A stretch of 12,788 bases of DNA, from positions 1-12,788 of the forward strand of contig JAUQPV010000044.1 of the NCBI GenBank assembly GCA_030550225.1, read 5' to 3'. The DNA comes from Acidobacteriota bacterium. GTDB lineage: Bacteria > Acidobacteriota > HRBIN11. The notes beneath the pieces were generated by a model. The model did no database searches. It had not been told where the DNA came from and saw only the letters and a program-made list of their open reading frames with translations. This document shows positions 1-6,268 of the stretch, piece after piece; the first letter of the stretch is position 1; the number at the start of each line of letters is the position of its first letter. The position numbers and the translations under genes are program-made.

Positions 1-219
1 GTGGCCGTCCTCCTGGGGTGGCTTGTCGCCGGAGAACCCCTGACGCCCCGGGTCGGAGTGGCGGCGGCCTGCATCACCGCCGCCGTCATTCTTATCACGA
101 CGGACCGTCGTCGAACGACCGCTCCCCGACCGGTCGAACCGGCCGCCTCGGTCGCCCCCCTGCGGTCGGTGCTCCCGACGCAGTCGAAGGGATATCCGTC
201 GGAGGTCAGCCATGGATGA
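1..219 (+). CDS. EamA/DMT-family transporter, C-terminal fragment
   Basis: This is the end of a gene that begins before the window; only 72 residues are visible. The segment has a hydrophobic helix, a GEPLTPR turn and a second hydrophobic stretch rich in Ala, Val and Ile. That is the usual ending of EamA (drug/metabolite transporter) proteins, where a short loop with GE(P/R)L links the last two membrane helices. After the last helix, at about residue 35, comes a tail of some 37 residues rich in Arg, Pro and Ser that looks disordered and cytoplasmic. The substrate cannot be inferred. The stop codon overlaps the start of the next gene by 8 bases, so the two are probably translationally coupled. 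The family call rests on a short piece. Confidence 0.72.
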   Translation: MAVLLGWLVAGEPLTPRVGVAAACITAAVILITTDRRRTTAPRPVEPAASVAPLRSVLPTQSKGYPSEVSHG

Positions 220-739
220 CATTCGGTACCCCATCGGCCGATTCCAGTGGACGGGGCCGGCCACGGAAGAACTGCGCCAGGCTTGGATCGAGGACATCGC
301 CGCGGCGCCGGCCCAGCTCCGAGCGGCCGTCGCCGGCCTCGAGCCATGGCAACTCGACACGCCCTACCGGCCCGGCGGGTGGACGCTTCGCCAGGTCGCC
401 CATCATCTGCCGGACAGCCACATGAACGCTTACGTCCGCTTCAAGCTGGCCCTCACAGAGGACCACCCGACGATCAAACCCTTCTCGCAGGACCGTTGGG
501 CCGAGCTGGCCGACTACCGGGTCGTGCCTGTCGAGGTCTCGGTGGCCCTCTTAGAAGCCCTGCACCATCGATGGGTCGCCCTCTTACGGAGTATGCGACC
601 CCAGGACTTCCAGCGGACTTACTTCCACCCTGAACACAAGAAGGACTTCCCGTTGGAATATGCCCTGGCCCAGTTCGCCTGGCACGGGCGCCATCACATC
701 GCCCAGATCACGACTTTCCGTCAGCGGATGGGCTGGTAG
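212..739 (+). CDS. yfiT: YfiT-like DinB-superfamily protein (putative metal-dependent hydrolase / thiol transferase)
   Basis: This 175-residue protein has the normal full length of the YfiT family, a branch of the DinB four-helix-bundle superfamily. Seen here are the opening RYPIGRF, the YRPGGWTLRQVAHH segment at about residues 52-65, DSHMNAYVRFKLALTED at 68-84, and the closing FAWHGRHHIAQI at 155-166. The family binds a divalent metal through three histidines; candidates are His64 or His65, His158 and His162, the last two spaced as HxxxH. Relatives include B. subtilis YfiT and bacillithiol-S-transferases of the same fold, so a low-molecular-weight-thiol or detoxification role is possible but unproven. 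The ATG has a strong GGAGGT five bases upstream (201-206) and overlaps the transporter stop codon, suggesting co-expression. Family assignment is firm; the reaction is not known. Confidence 0.9.
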   Translation: MDDIRYPIGRFQWTGPATEELRQAWIEDIAAAPAQLRAAVAGLEPWQLDTPYRPGGWTLRQVAHHLPDSHMNAYVRFKLALTEDHPTIKPFSQDRWAELADYRVVPVEVSVALLEALHHRWVALLRSMRPQDFQRTYFHPEHKKDFPLEYALAQFAWHGRHHIAQITTFRQRMGW

Positions 740-816
740 GTAAGGTCTTCGGTGTTGGGGCTTTGTCAAGATTTGATTTTTGATGGAGTTTCCCCTCCCC
801 CAAGGCGACACGCGGC

Positions 817-845
817 TTGCCCCGGGTCTACAGGGGGGTTAACTT
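817..845 (+). promoter_or_regulatory. Candidate promoter with C/G-tract dyad upstream of the copper unit
   Basis: A -35-like TTGCCC at 817-822 is followed after 17 bases by a weak -10-like TAACTT at 840-845. Between them lie CCCC (820-823) and GGGGGG (833-838), a loose dyad around GGGTCTACA. Copper-responsive regulators act in just this spot: CsoR proteins on C-tract/G-tract pseudo-palindromes over the promoter, and CueR-type MerR activators on a dyad inside a long spacer. The match is by eye and no regulator gene is in the window. The spacer is 17 bases, not the 19 typical of MerR-type promoters, so CsoR-like repression would fit better. Position upstream of a YHS peptide and copA is the main support. 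Confidence 0.3.
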
Positions 846-878
846 TCAAAAAGACTTCTCCCCCACGGAGCGCTTGCG

Positions 879-1037
879 ATGACCGAGACGACTCAGGTCC
901 GGGACCCCGTATGTGGGATGGAGGTCGACCCCCAGACGGCCCCCGTGTCTCTCCAGTGGGAGGGCCAGACGTACTATTTCTGTTGCGAGCACTGTATGCG
1001 GCGTTTCCTTGAGCGGGTAACGAGTAGCAAGCAGTGA
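879..1037 (+). CDS. 52-residue YHS-domain peptide, probable copper-handling accessory
   Basis: A short gene starting with ATG at 879 and ending with TGA at 1035-1037; GGAG at 867-870 sits eight bases before the start. The product is a single YHS (TRASH-like) metal-binding domain: RDPVCGMEVDP at residues 8-18, then TYYFCCEHCMRRF at 31-43. Cys12, Cys35 or Cys36 and Cys39 are the likely ligands. The first YHS domain of the downstream ATPase has the same layout (DPVCGMELDP, then TYYFCSPACLTRF), so this looks like a free-standing copy of that domain. It could bind Cu(+) and pass it to, or sense it for, the ATPase; this role is inferred from domain and position. The last residues (VTSSKQ) are encoded by a 7-base repeat array, so the true C-terminus may be incidental. 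Confidence 0.85.
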   Translation: MTETTQVRDPVCGMEVDPQTAPVSLQWEGQTYYFCCEHCMRRFLERVTSSKQ

Positions 1038-1056
1038 ATGACGAGTAGCGAATGTG
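1022..1056 (+). repeat. Degenerate heptanucleotide array, five units, overlapping the YHS stop codon
   Basis: Five consecutive 7-base units, roughly GARTRRC. Two are GAGTAGC (1022-1028 and 1043-1049); the others begin at 1029, 1036 and 1050. The TGA of the YHS gene (1035-1037) falls inside the array, so the array forms the end of that gene. A pyrimidine-rich counterpart with the same 7-base phase follows on this strand at 1072-1113 (for example CTATCCA then CTATTCT at 1086-1099), giving a loosely inverted arrangement in the same gap. Confidence 0.6.
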
Positions 1057-1071
1057 AGGGGCAGACGGCCG

Positions 1072-1113
1072 TTATCCGCCCTTTGCTATCCACTATTCTT
1101 CTTACTCTCGCCC
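1072..1113 (+). repeat. Pyrimidine-rich heptanucleotide-phased array before the first coiled-coil gene
   Basis: Six units of seven bases can be laid out from 1072 to 1113, the clearest being CTATCCA (1086-1092), CTATTCT (1093-1099) and TCTTACT (1100-1106). Read on the opposite strand they resemble the purine-rich GARTRRC units at 1022-1056. The array runs into a small CCCC/GGGG hairpin (1111-1121) just ahead of the next gene; its GGGGGTGA also serves as the likely ribosome binding site. Confidence 0.4.
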
Positions 1114-1129
1114 CTCCGGGGGTGACGGG

Positions 1130-2035
1130 ATGAAGGCGATATCATCTTTCCTTCGACGTCTCCGGGAAGACCCGGACTTTCGGGAAGAGGTCCGGCGTCA
1201 AGTCTTAACGGATGAACTCCTCGACCTTCCTGCTCGCGTAGAGCGCCTGCGGGCCGAGCTCCATGAGGAATTCCGCCGTGTCTGGGAGGTCATCGGCGCT
1301 CTGACGGAGCGGATGGACCGGGTCGAGGCCCAGCTTCAGGAGAACGCTCGGCAGATTGCCGAGAACTCTCGCCAGATCGCCGAGAACTCTCGGCAGATCG
1401 CTTCTCTGACGGAGCGGATGGACCGGGTCGAGGCCCAGCTCCAGGAGAATGCTCGGCAGATTGCTGAGAACTCTCGGCAGATCGCTTCTCTGACGGAGCG
1501 GATGGACCGGGTCGAGGCCCAGCTCCAGGAGAACGCTCGGCAGATTGCTGAGAACTCTCGGCAGATCGATCAACTTACCCGGGTCGTACGGAATCATACG
1601 AGGACTCTGAGCCGCCACGGGCTCTTCATCGGGGCCGCCGTCGAGGTTCAAGCTCGAAACTCCTTGAAGGCGCAGGCGGAGGGTCGGGGTCTGCGGTTTT
1701 TACGGCCGTTCCGGTTTGTCGCCGGGCCCGACTGGGAGATCGATGGGATCGCCGAGGCGGAGGGTCCGGGAGGGCGGGTCTGGTTGTTCCTGGAAACCAA
1801 GAGCCGGGTCGACTCGGCCGACGTCCAGCGCTTTGCCCGACTTTTCCGTCGGCCTGACGTCCTGGCGGCTCTTCGGGAATTGGGTATCCGGGGACGGGCC
1901 GAGGCGTGGGTCTTCGCACCGACGCTCGGATGGTCGGCGGAAGATGTAGCCCGGTCCGAGGGTGTGGGCCTGATCGAGTCCGAGGCCGGGGTCCTCGTCG
2001 AGGCCCTTCCCTTTGAATTGGCGAGCGGCGAGTAG
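1130..2035 (+). CDS. Coiled-coil protein with C-terminal PD-(D/E)XK-like domain (DUF3782-type), paralog A
   Basis: 301 residues in three parts. Residues 1-56 form a charged helical head (LREDPDFREEVRRQVLTDELL, then LPARVERLRAE). Residues 57-147 are a coiled-coil rod of in-frame repeats. Residues 170-301 are a globular end with WEIDG at 202-206 and FLETKSRV at 220-227; Asp205, Glu222 and Lys224 give the D...ExK pattern of PD-(D/E)XK nuclease-fold proteins. Proteins of this build are annotated DUF3782 or coiled-coil/nuclease-fold hypotheticals, often in several copies per genome, with no proven activity. The gene sits between the YHS peptide and copA, breaking what would be a natural pair, and is flanked on both sides by heptanucleotide arrays. 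Its codons include more T-ending forms (TCT, GCT) than its neighbours. A paralog lies at 9759-10733. Existence is secure; function is unknown. Confidence 0.85.
   Translation: MKAISSFLRRLREDPDFREEVRRQVLTDELLDLPARVERLRAELHEEFRRVWEVIGALTERMDRVEAQLQENARQIAENSRQIAENSRQIASLTERMDRVEAQLQENARQIAENSRQIASLTERMDRVEAQLQENARQIAENSRQIDQLTRVVRNHTRTLSRHGLFIGAAVEVQARNSLKAQAEGRGLRFLRPFRFVAGPDWEIDGIAEAEGPGGRVWLFLETKSRVDSADVQRFARLFRRPDVLAALRELGIRGRAEAWVFAPTLGWSAEDVARSEGVGLIESEAGVLVEALPFELASGE
1298..1570 (+). repeat. In-gene tandem repeats encoding 28- and 35-residue coiled-coil units
   Basis: Three consecutive units begin (A/S)LTERMDRVEAQLQENARQIA. Unit 1 is residues 57-91 (35 residues, with an extra ENSRQIA), unit 2 residues 92-119 and unit 3 residues 120-147 (28 residues each). 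At DNA level units 2 (1403-1486) and 3 (1487-1570) differ at only two of 84 bases by direct comparison: one silent AAT/AAC change and the final GCT/GAT. Unit lengths of 105 and 84 bases equal 35 and 28 residues, so insertion or loss keeps the heptad register of the coiled coil. Confidence 0.92.
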
Positions 2036-2088
2036 CAAATAGTAGCGAATGATGAATGGCGAGTCTCGAACAGCGAGGGGCGGAAGGA
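2023..2088 (+). repeat. Degenerate heptanucleotide array spanning the paralog A stop codon up to copA
   Basis: Seven-base units of the GARTRRC type run from 2023 (GAGCGGC, then GAGTAGC) through the TAG stop at 2033-2035. The phase slips by three bases at 2044-2046, then continues with units starting at 2047, 2054, 2061, 2068, 2075 and 2082. GAGTAGC is also the repeated unit on the other side of the gene at 1022-1049. The last unit, GGAAGGA, doubles as the ribosome binding site for copA (ATG at 2096). Confidence 0.6.
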
Positions 2089-2095
2089 CTGACCT

Positions 2096-4768
2096 ATGAA
2101 GCATTTTGGGTCTATCCGGGTTGTCGTGCGTGATCCTGTTTGTGGGATGGAGCTGGATCCGGAGGCGGCTTCGTATGCTCTCACCCGGGACGGCCGGACC
2201 TACTACTTTTGTTCACCGGCCTGCCTGACCCGGTTCGTCACGGGGGATACGACCGTGCCGGCCGACATGCCGGTCCCGGCAGAGGCGCCGCCGGCGGCCG
2301 GGTCGGCGTTTCCGGTCCTCTCGCCGGAGGCCTGGACGGTCCCGATCCGGGGCATGCACTGCGCCTCGTGTGTCCTGACGGTCGAGGAAGCCCTGAAGGC
2401 CCTGCCCGGCGTCCGCCAGGTCGAGGTCCAACTGGCGACGCAGACGGCCCGGGTCGAGGCCGACCCGTCGGTCCCGGCGGCGGCCCTCGTCGAGGCCGTC
2501 CGGCGGCGGGGCTATGACGTCGAGACGACCGAGTGGCGGCTCGTCATCGAGGGCATGCACTGTGCCTCATGCGTCGAGCGCATCGAGCGGGCCCTCCGCC
2601 GCCAGCCGGGCGTCTTGGAGGCGACCGTCGACCTGGCGACGGGAATGGCTCACGTGCGGGTCATCCCGGGTGTCGCTCAGCGAAAGGCCCTGGCGCAAGC
2701 CGTCGCCGATGTCGGCTACCGGGTCGTCGCCGTCGAGGCCCGGCCCGTTCGGGAGACGTGGGTCCACCGGGAGTACCGGGACTACCGTCGGCGGTTCTGG
2801 GTCAGCGCCGTCCTGACGGCTGGCATCGGGTTCCTCGAACTACCCTCGATGCTTGGCCTCTCGGTCGGCCTCCCTCACGGTCCGTGGACGAACTGGCTGC
2901 TCCTCGTCTTGGCGACGCCCGTTCAATTCTGGGCTGGGGCACCCTTCCTGCGGGGTGCCTGGGCGACCGTCCGGCGGGGGTCGGCCGACATGAACACGTT
3001 GGTCGCCCTCTCGACGCTGACGGCCTTCCTGTACAGCCTGGCTGTGATGCTCCTCGTCGGTCCCCGACACCCGGGACCCGGGACCTGGGACCGCCATACG
3101 TACTTTGATACGTCGGCGACGATCATCACGCTGATCCTCTTGGGCCGGCTCTTAGAGACCCGAGCTCGAGCCCGGACGGGTGAGGCTCTTCAGCGGCTGA
3201 TGGCTCTGCAGCCGGCGACGGCCCGCGTCCTCCGGGACGGCGCCGAGACGGAGGTCCCTGTCGAGGACGTGCGGGTCGGGGACCTCGTCGTCCTGCGGCC
3301 TGGCGACCGGGTCCCTGTCGACGGGGAAGTCGTCGAGGGGTTCTCGACCGTCGACGAGTCGTCTGTCACGGGGGAGAGCGTCCCGGCCGACAAGGGTCCC
3401 GGCGACCGGGTCGTGTCGGGAACGCTGAATCAGACGGGCCGGCTCGTGTTTCGAGCGACCCAGGTCGGCGAGGCGACGGTCCTTCAGCAGATGATCCGGC
3501 TCGTCGAACGGGCCCAGGCCTCGAAGGCCCCGATCCAGCGGCTGGCCGACCGGATCAGTGCTCGGTTCGTCCCGGCCGTCCTCGGCGTGGCCGCCCTGAC
3601 GTTCCTGGTCTGGGTCACGTGGGGGCCGGAGCCCCGATGGGTCAATGCGATGGTCAGCGCTATCGCTGTCCTGATTATCGCCTGTCCGTGCGCCTTAGGC
3701 CTGGCGACGCCGACGGCTGTCGTCGTCGGTGTCGGTCGGGGGGCGACCCAGGGGATTCTCGTCAAGAACGCCGAGACCTTCGAGAAGGCCCACCGTCTGC
3801 GGGTCATCGTCTTTGATAAGACGGGCACGTTGACGATGGGCGAGCTTCAGGTCCGAACGGTCGAGGCCCTCGACCCAGCATTTTCCGAGGCGGAAATTCT
3901 CCGGCTGGCCGCCTCCGTCGAGCAAGCCAGCGAGCATCCCATCGCCCGGGCCATCGTCGAGGCGGCCCGGGGGCGGGGCCTCGAGCCAGCGTCCGTCGAG
4001 GGCTTCTGGGCCGAGCCCGGCGTCGGTGTCCGGGGTGTCGTCGAGGGCCGACGGGTCGTCGTCGGGACGGCGGCCGTCCTGGAACGGGAGGCTGTCCCGA
4101 CGGCCGCCGCTGAGAACGCTCGCGCCCGCATGGAAACCCTGGGCCAGCGGGGCGAAACGCCCGTCGTGGCCGTCGTCGACGGCCAGCCCGTCGGGATCAT
4201 CACGGTCGCCGACCGGGTCCGGCCCGAGGCCCCGGCTGTCCTGCGAGACCTCCGGTCGATGGGGATTCGGACCGTCATGCTGACGGGGGACATCCCGGAG
4301 ACGGCGGCGGCCATCGCCCGGACACTCGGGATCGACGAGTACCGGGCCCGCGTCCTGCCCCACGAGAAGGCGGCCCATATTCAAGACCTTCAAGCGATGG
4401 GCGCCGTCGTCGGGATGGTCGGCGACGGAATCAACGATGCCCCGGCCCTGGCCCAGGCGGACGTCGGCATCGCCATGGGCCGGGGGACCGACGTCGCCAT
4501 CGAGTCGGCCGAGATCGTCCTCCTCCGGAACGACCTGCGGGGGGTCGTGGACGCCGTCCGACTGGCCCGGGCGACTGTCCGCACGATCCGGCAAAATCTG
4601 TTTCTGTCGTTTATCTATAACGTCCTGGCGATCCCCATCGCGGCGGGCGTCCTGTACCCCGCGCTGGGCCTACGGCTCCACCCGAGCGTGGCGGCGGCCG
4701 CCATGGCGATGAGCTCCGTCAGCGTCGTGACGAACTCCCTCCGCCTCCGCCGGACGACCCTGCGCTGA
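2096..4768 (+). CDS. copA: Cu(+)-exporting P1B-type ATPase (CopA) with N-terminal YHS domain and two heavy-metal domains
   Basis: 890 residues, complete. Order: YHS domain (DPVCGM at 13-18; Cys39 and Cys43), two heavy-metal-associated domains each with GMHCASC (86-92 and 153-159), first membrane helices from about 234, actuator loop TGES (425-428), the CPC ion-binding motif (530-532) in the sixth helix, phosphorylation motif DKTGT with Asp574, the SEHP motif (612-615) of heavy-metal ATPases, and GDGIND (776-781). YN (841-842) in helix 7 and the MSS motif (872-874) in helix 8 complete the Cu(+) signature of subgroup P1B-1. The enzyme uses ATP to move Cu(+) out of the cytoplasm. AAGGA ends seven bases before the ATG. 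The free YHS peptide upstream suggests a copper-resistance unit, although paralog A lies between them. Silver transport is also possible. No key residue is missing. Confidence 0.97.
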   Translation: MKHFGSIRVVVRDPVCGMELDPEAASYALTRDGRTYYFCSPACLTRFVTGDTTVPADMPVPAEAPPAAGSAFPVLSPEAWTVPIRGMHCASCVLTVEEALKALPGVRQVEVQLATQTARVEADPSVPAAALVEAVRRRGYDVETTEWRLVIEGMHCASCVERIERALRRQPGVLEATVDLATGMAHVRVIPGVAQRKALAQAVADVGYRVVAVEARPVRETWVHREYRDYRRRFWVSAVLTAGIGFLELPSMLGLSVGLPHGPWTNWLLLVLATPVQFWAGAPFLRGAWATVRRGSADMNTLVALSTLTAFLYSLAVMLLVGPRHPGPGTWDRHTYFDTSATIITLILLGRLLETRARARTGEALQRLMALQPATARVLRDGAETEVPVEDVRVGDLVVLRPGDRVPVDGEVVEGFSTVDESSVTGESVPADKGPGDRVVSGTLNQTGRLVFRATQVGEATVLQQMIRLVERAQASKAPIQRLADRISARFVPAVLGVAALTFLVWVTWGPEPRWVNAMVSAIAVLIIACPCALGLATPTAVVVGVGRGATQGILVKNAETFEKAHRLRVIVFDKTGTLTMGELQVRTVEALDPAFSEAEILRLAASVEQASEHPIARAIVEAARGRGLEPASVEGFWAEPGVGVRGVVEGRRVVVGTAAVLEREAVPTAAAENARARMETLGQRGETPVVAVVDGQPVGIITVADRVRPEAPAVLRDLRSMGIRTVMLTGDIPETAAAIARTLGIDEYRARVLPHEKAAHIQDLQAMGAVVGMVGDGINDAPALAQADVGIAMGRGTDVAIESAEIVLLRNDLRGVVDAVRLARATVRTIRQNLFLSFIYNVLAIPIAAGVLYPALGLRLHPSVAAAAMAMSSVSVVTNSLRLRRTTLR

Positions 4769-4787
4769 TTTCGTCTCGGGCAGATAG

Positions 4788-4817
4788 GTTGACCCCCCTG
4801 ACGGCGCCTCATATAGT
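4788..4817 (+). promoter_or_regulatory. Sigma70-like promoter for the methyltransferase pair
   Basis: TTGACC at 4788-4793 and TATAGT at 4812-4817 are separated by 18 bases. This is the best -35/-10 pair I could find in the window. Transcription would begin near 4824, about 12 bases before the ATG at 4836 and 21 before the in-frame ATG at 4845. There is no clear Shine-Dalgarno sequence in between, so the first gene may be translated from a very short leader. It lies in the 67-base gap after copA, marking a new transcription unit. Confidence 0.5.
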
Positions 4818-4835
4818 TAGCCGATACCCCCCGGC

Positions 4836-6239
4836 ATGGGTTCCATGGCCAAGGAAGACGTCGAAGCCGGTGTCCCGTCGTCTGATTCGACGGCCTCGTG
4901 GGCCCAGAAAGAATACGAGGCCTGGCAGAGGGCCGTCGAGGAGCGAAAGGCCACGGAGGCCGTCTACAACGAATGGCTCACAGAAGTCGACCGTCTGCAC
5001 GACGTCCCGCCCCTCGAAGAGGCCGTCCCCGTCATCCGCCAGCTCCAGGGCGACTTAAATCGTCTATATGAGCTCCTGTCCGTATTCCGGGAGGTCCCCG
5101 TCCGCCGGTGGAATCCCCGGTGGTGGTTGAACCGTCTCTTGGAGTGGGCCTTGGGTCCGCTCCTGAAGCGCCAGCGGGCGTTCAACGCCGTCGCCGTCCA
5201 TCTCCTCAACGAGACCCTCGATTACTTGGCCGACACGACCCGGCGACTCCGGGCCCTGCTGGAGGCTCAGGTCCGCTACTTCCAGCAGGTCACCCCATGG
5301 ATCGACGTGAAGGTCCGAGAACTCCGGGCCGAGCAGGTCCATAACGTCACTTACAACGTGGGCCGGGTCCTGGAGCACGTCCGTGCCTGGCAACGGCAGA
5401 CCCTGCCCCATGTTCAGCCGGATTTCTACAAGGTCGAACGCCTGGCCGTCGAACTGGAAGATCTCCGACGGCAGGTCACAGGCACGTCCGCCTCGCCGGC
5501 ACCGATTGTCTCGCCGGACTACGGCCGGCCGCTCCGGCCCTGGGATTTTCCCCTGGCCAAGGACTTCCGGTACTACGTATTCGAGGAGATCTTTCGGGGG
5601 CCCTCGCCGGGGCTGAAAGAGAAGCTCCGGATGTATCTCCCGTACTTTGCCGAGGCCCCGGAGCCCATCCTGGACGTTGGGTGCGGCCGGGGTGAATTCC
5701 TCGAGTGGATGCAGTCTTTAGGGAAAGACGCTTACGGCCTGGAGGTCAACGCTTATGAGGTCCAGAGGCTCCGAGCGGCCGGCCTCCGGGTCGTCTCCGA
5801 GGACGCCCTGAGCCATCTCCGGGGCTTACCGGCGGGGAGTGTCGGCGGCGTCTTCTGCGCTCAGGTCGTCGAGCACCTGCTTCCGGAACACGTGTACGAG
5901 CTCGTCGTTCAGCTTCACCGGGTCATGAAGTCCGGGGCCCCGCTCGTCATCGAGACGCTGAACCCCCTCTCCGTATACGCCTTCCATCGGGTGTACTTGA
6001 TCGACCCGACCCATGTCTATCCGGTCCATCCCCAAACGCTGGTCTTCTTCATGCGCTATGCGGGCTTCCGGGACGTGACGGCTCACAGCATCACGCCCGT
6101 ACCCGATTCGGTCCGCCTGCCCCTGCCGGGGGACGGCCTCCCGGAGGAGGTCCGGTCTTACTGGACCGAGGTCGTCCGGCGGTTAAACGAATTCCTCTTC
6201 GACACCGTCGAATACTACGTCGTCGGCTATCGGCCATAG
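4836..6239 (+). CDS. Class I SAM-dependent methyltransferase with long helical N-terminus (surface-glycan type)
   Basis: 467 residues. The C-terminal part from about 270 is a Rossmann-type methyltransferase: ILDVGCGRGEFLEW (278-291) is the SAM-binding motif I, Glu303 in GLEVN ends strand 2, CAQVVEHLLP (341-350) is motif IV, and VIETLNP (371-377) and YLIDPTHVYPVHP (387-399) follow. The last two are typical of methyltransferases from O-antigen and other polysaccharide clusters. Residues 1-215 are mostly helical and coiled-coil, with a basic aromatic patch (RRWNPRWWLNRLLEWALGPLL, 90-110) that could lie along a membrane. I infer methylation of a surface sugar chain, possibly as a chain terminator; no glycosyltransferase is nearby to confirm it. 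Two in-frame ATGs (4836, 4845) are possible and no ribosome binding site separates them. The next gene starts 29 bases on. Confidence 0.85.
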   Translation: MGSMAKEDVEAGVPSSDSTASWAQKEYEAWQRAVEERKATEAVYNEWLTEVDRLHDVPPLEEAVPVIRQLQGDLNRLYELLSVFREVPVRRWNPRWWLNRLLEWALGPLLKRQRAFNAVAVHLLNETLDYLADTTRRLRALLEAQVRYFQQVTPWIDVKVRELRAEQVHNVTYNVGRVLEHVRAWQRQTLPHVQPDFYKVERLAVELEDLRRQVTGTSASPAPIVSPDYGRPLRPWDFPLAKDFRYYVFEEIFRGPSPGLKEKLRMYLPYFAEAPEPILDVGCGRGEFLEWMQSLGKDAYGLEVNAYEVQRLRAAGLRVVSEDALSHLRGLPAGSVGGVFCAQVVEHLLPEHVYELVVQLHRVMKSGAPLVIETLNPLSVYAFHRVYLIDPTHVYPVHPQTLVFFMRYAGFRDVTAHSITPVPDSVRLPLPGDGLPEEVRSYWTEVVRRLNEFLFDTVEYYVVGYRP

Positions 6240-6256
6240 CTAAGGGGCAGGTGGGC

Positions 6257-6262
6257 AGGAGG
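6257..6262 (+). promoter_or_regulatory. Ribosome binding site that fixes the start of the exported methyltransferase
   Basis: AGGAGG stands six bases before the ATG at 6269. The alternatives are worse: the GTG at 6251 lies upstream of it, and the ATG at 6263 abuts it with no spacer. Starting at 6269 also gives a compact signal peptide beginning MRGFRVVRRV. Confidence 0.75.
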
Positions 6263-6268
6263 ATGTCG

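Noticed and set aside
752..1012. 86-residue open frame on the + strand
   Set aside because: It overlaps the YHS gene in another frame and resembles nothing; the YHS frame carries the metal-binding motif.
3695..4594. 299-residue open frame on the minus strand
   Set aside because: Antisense to copA across its phosphorylation and nucleotide-binding domains; no recognisable motif.
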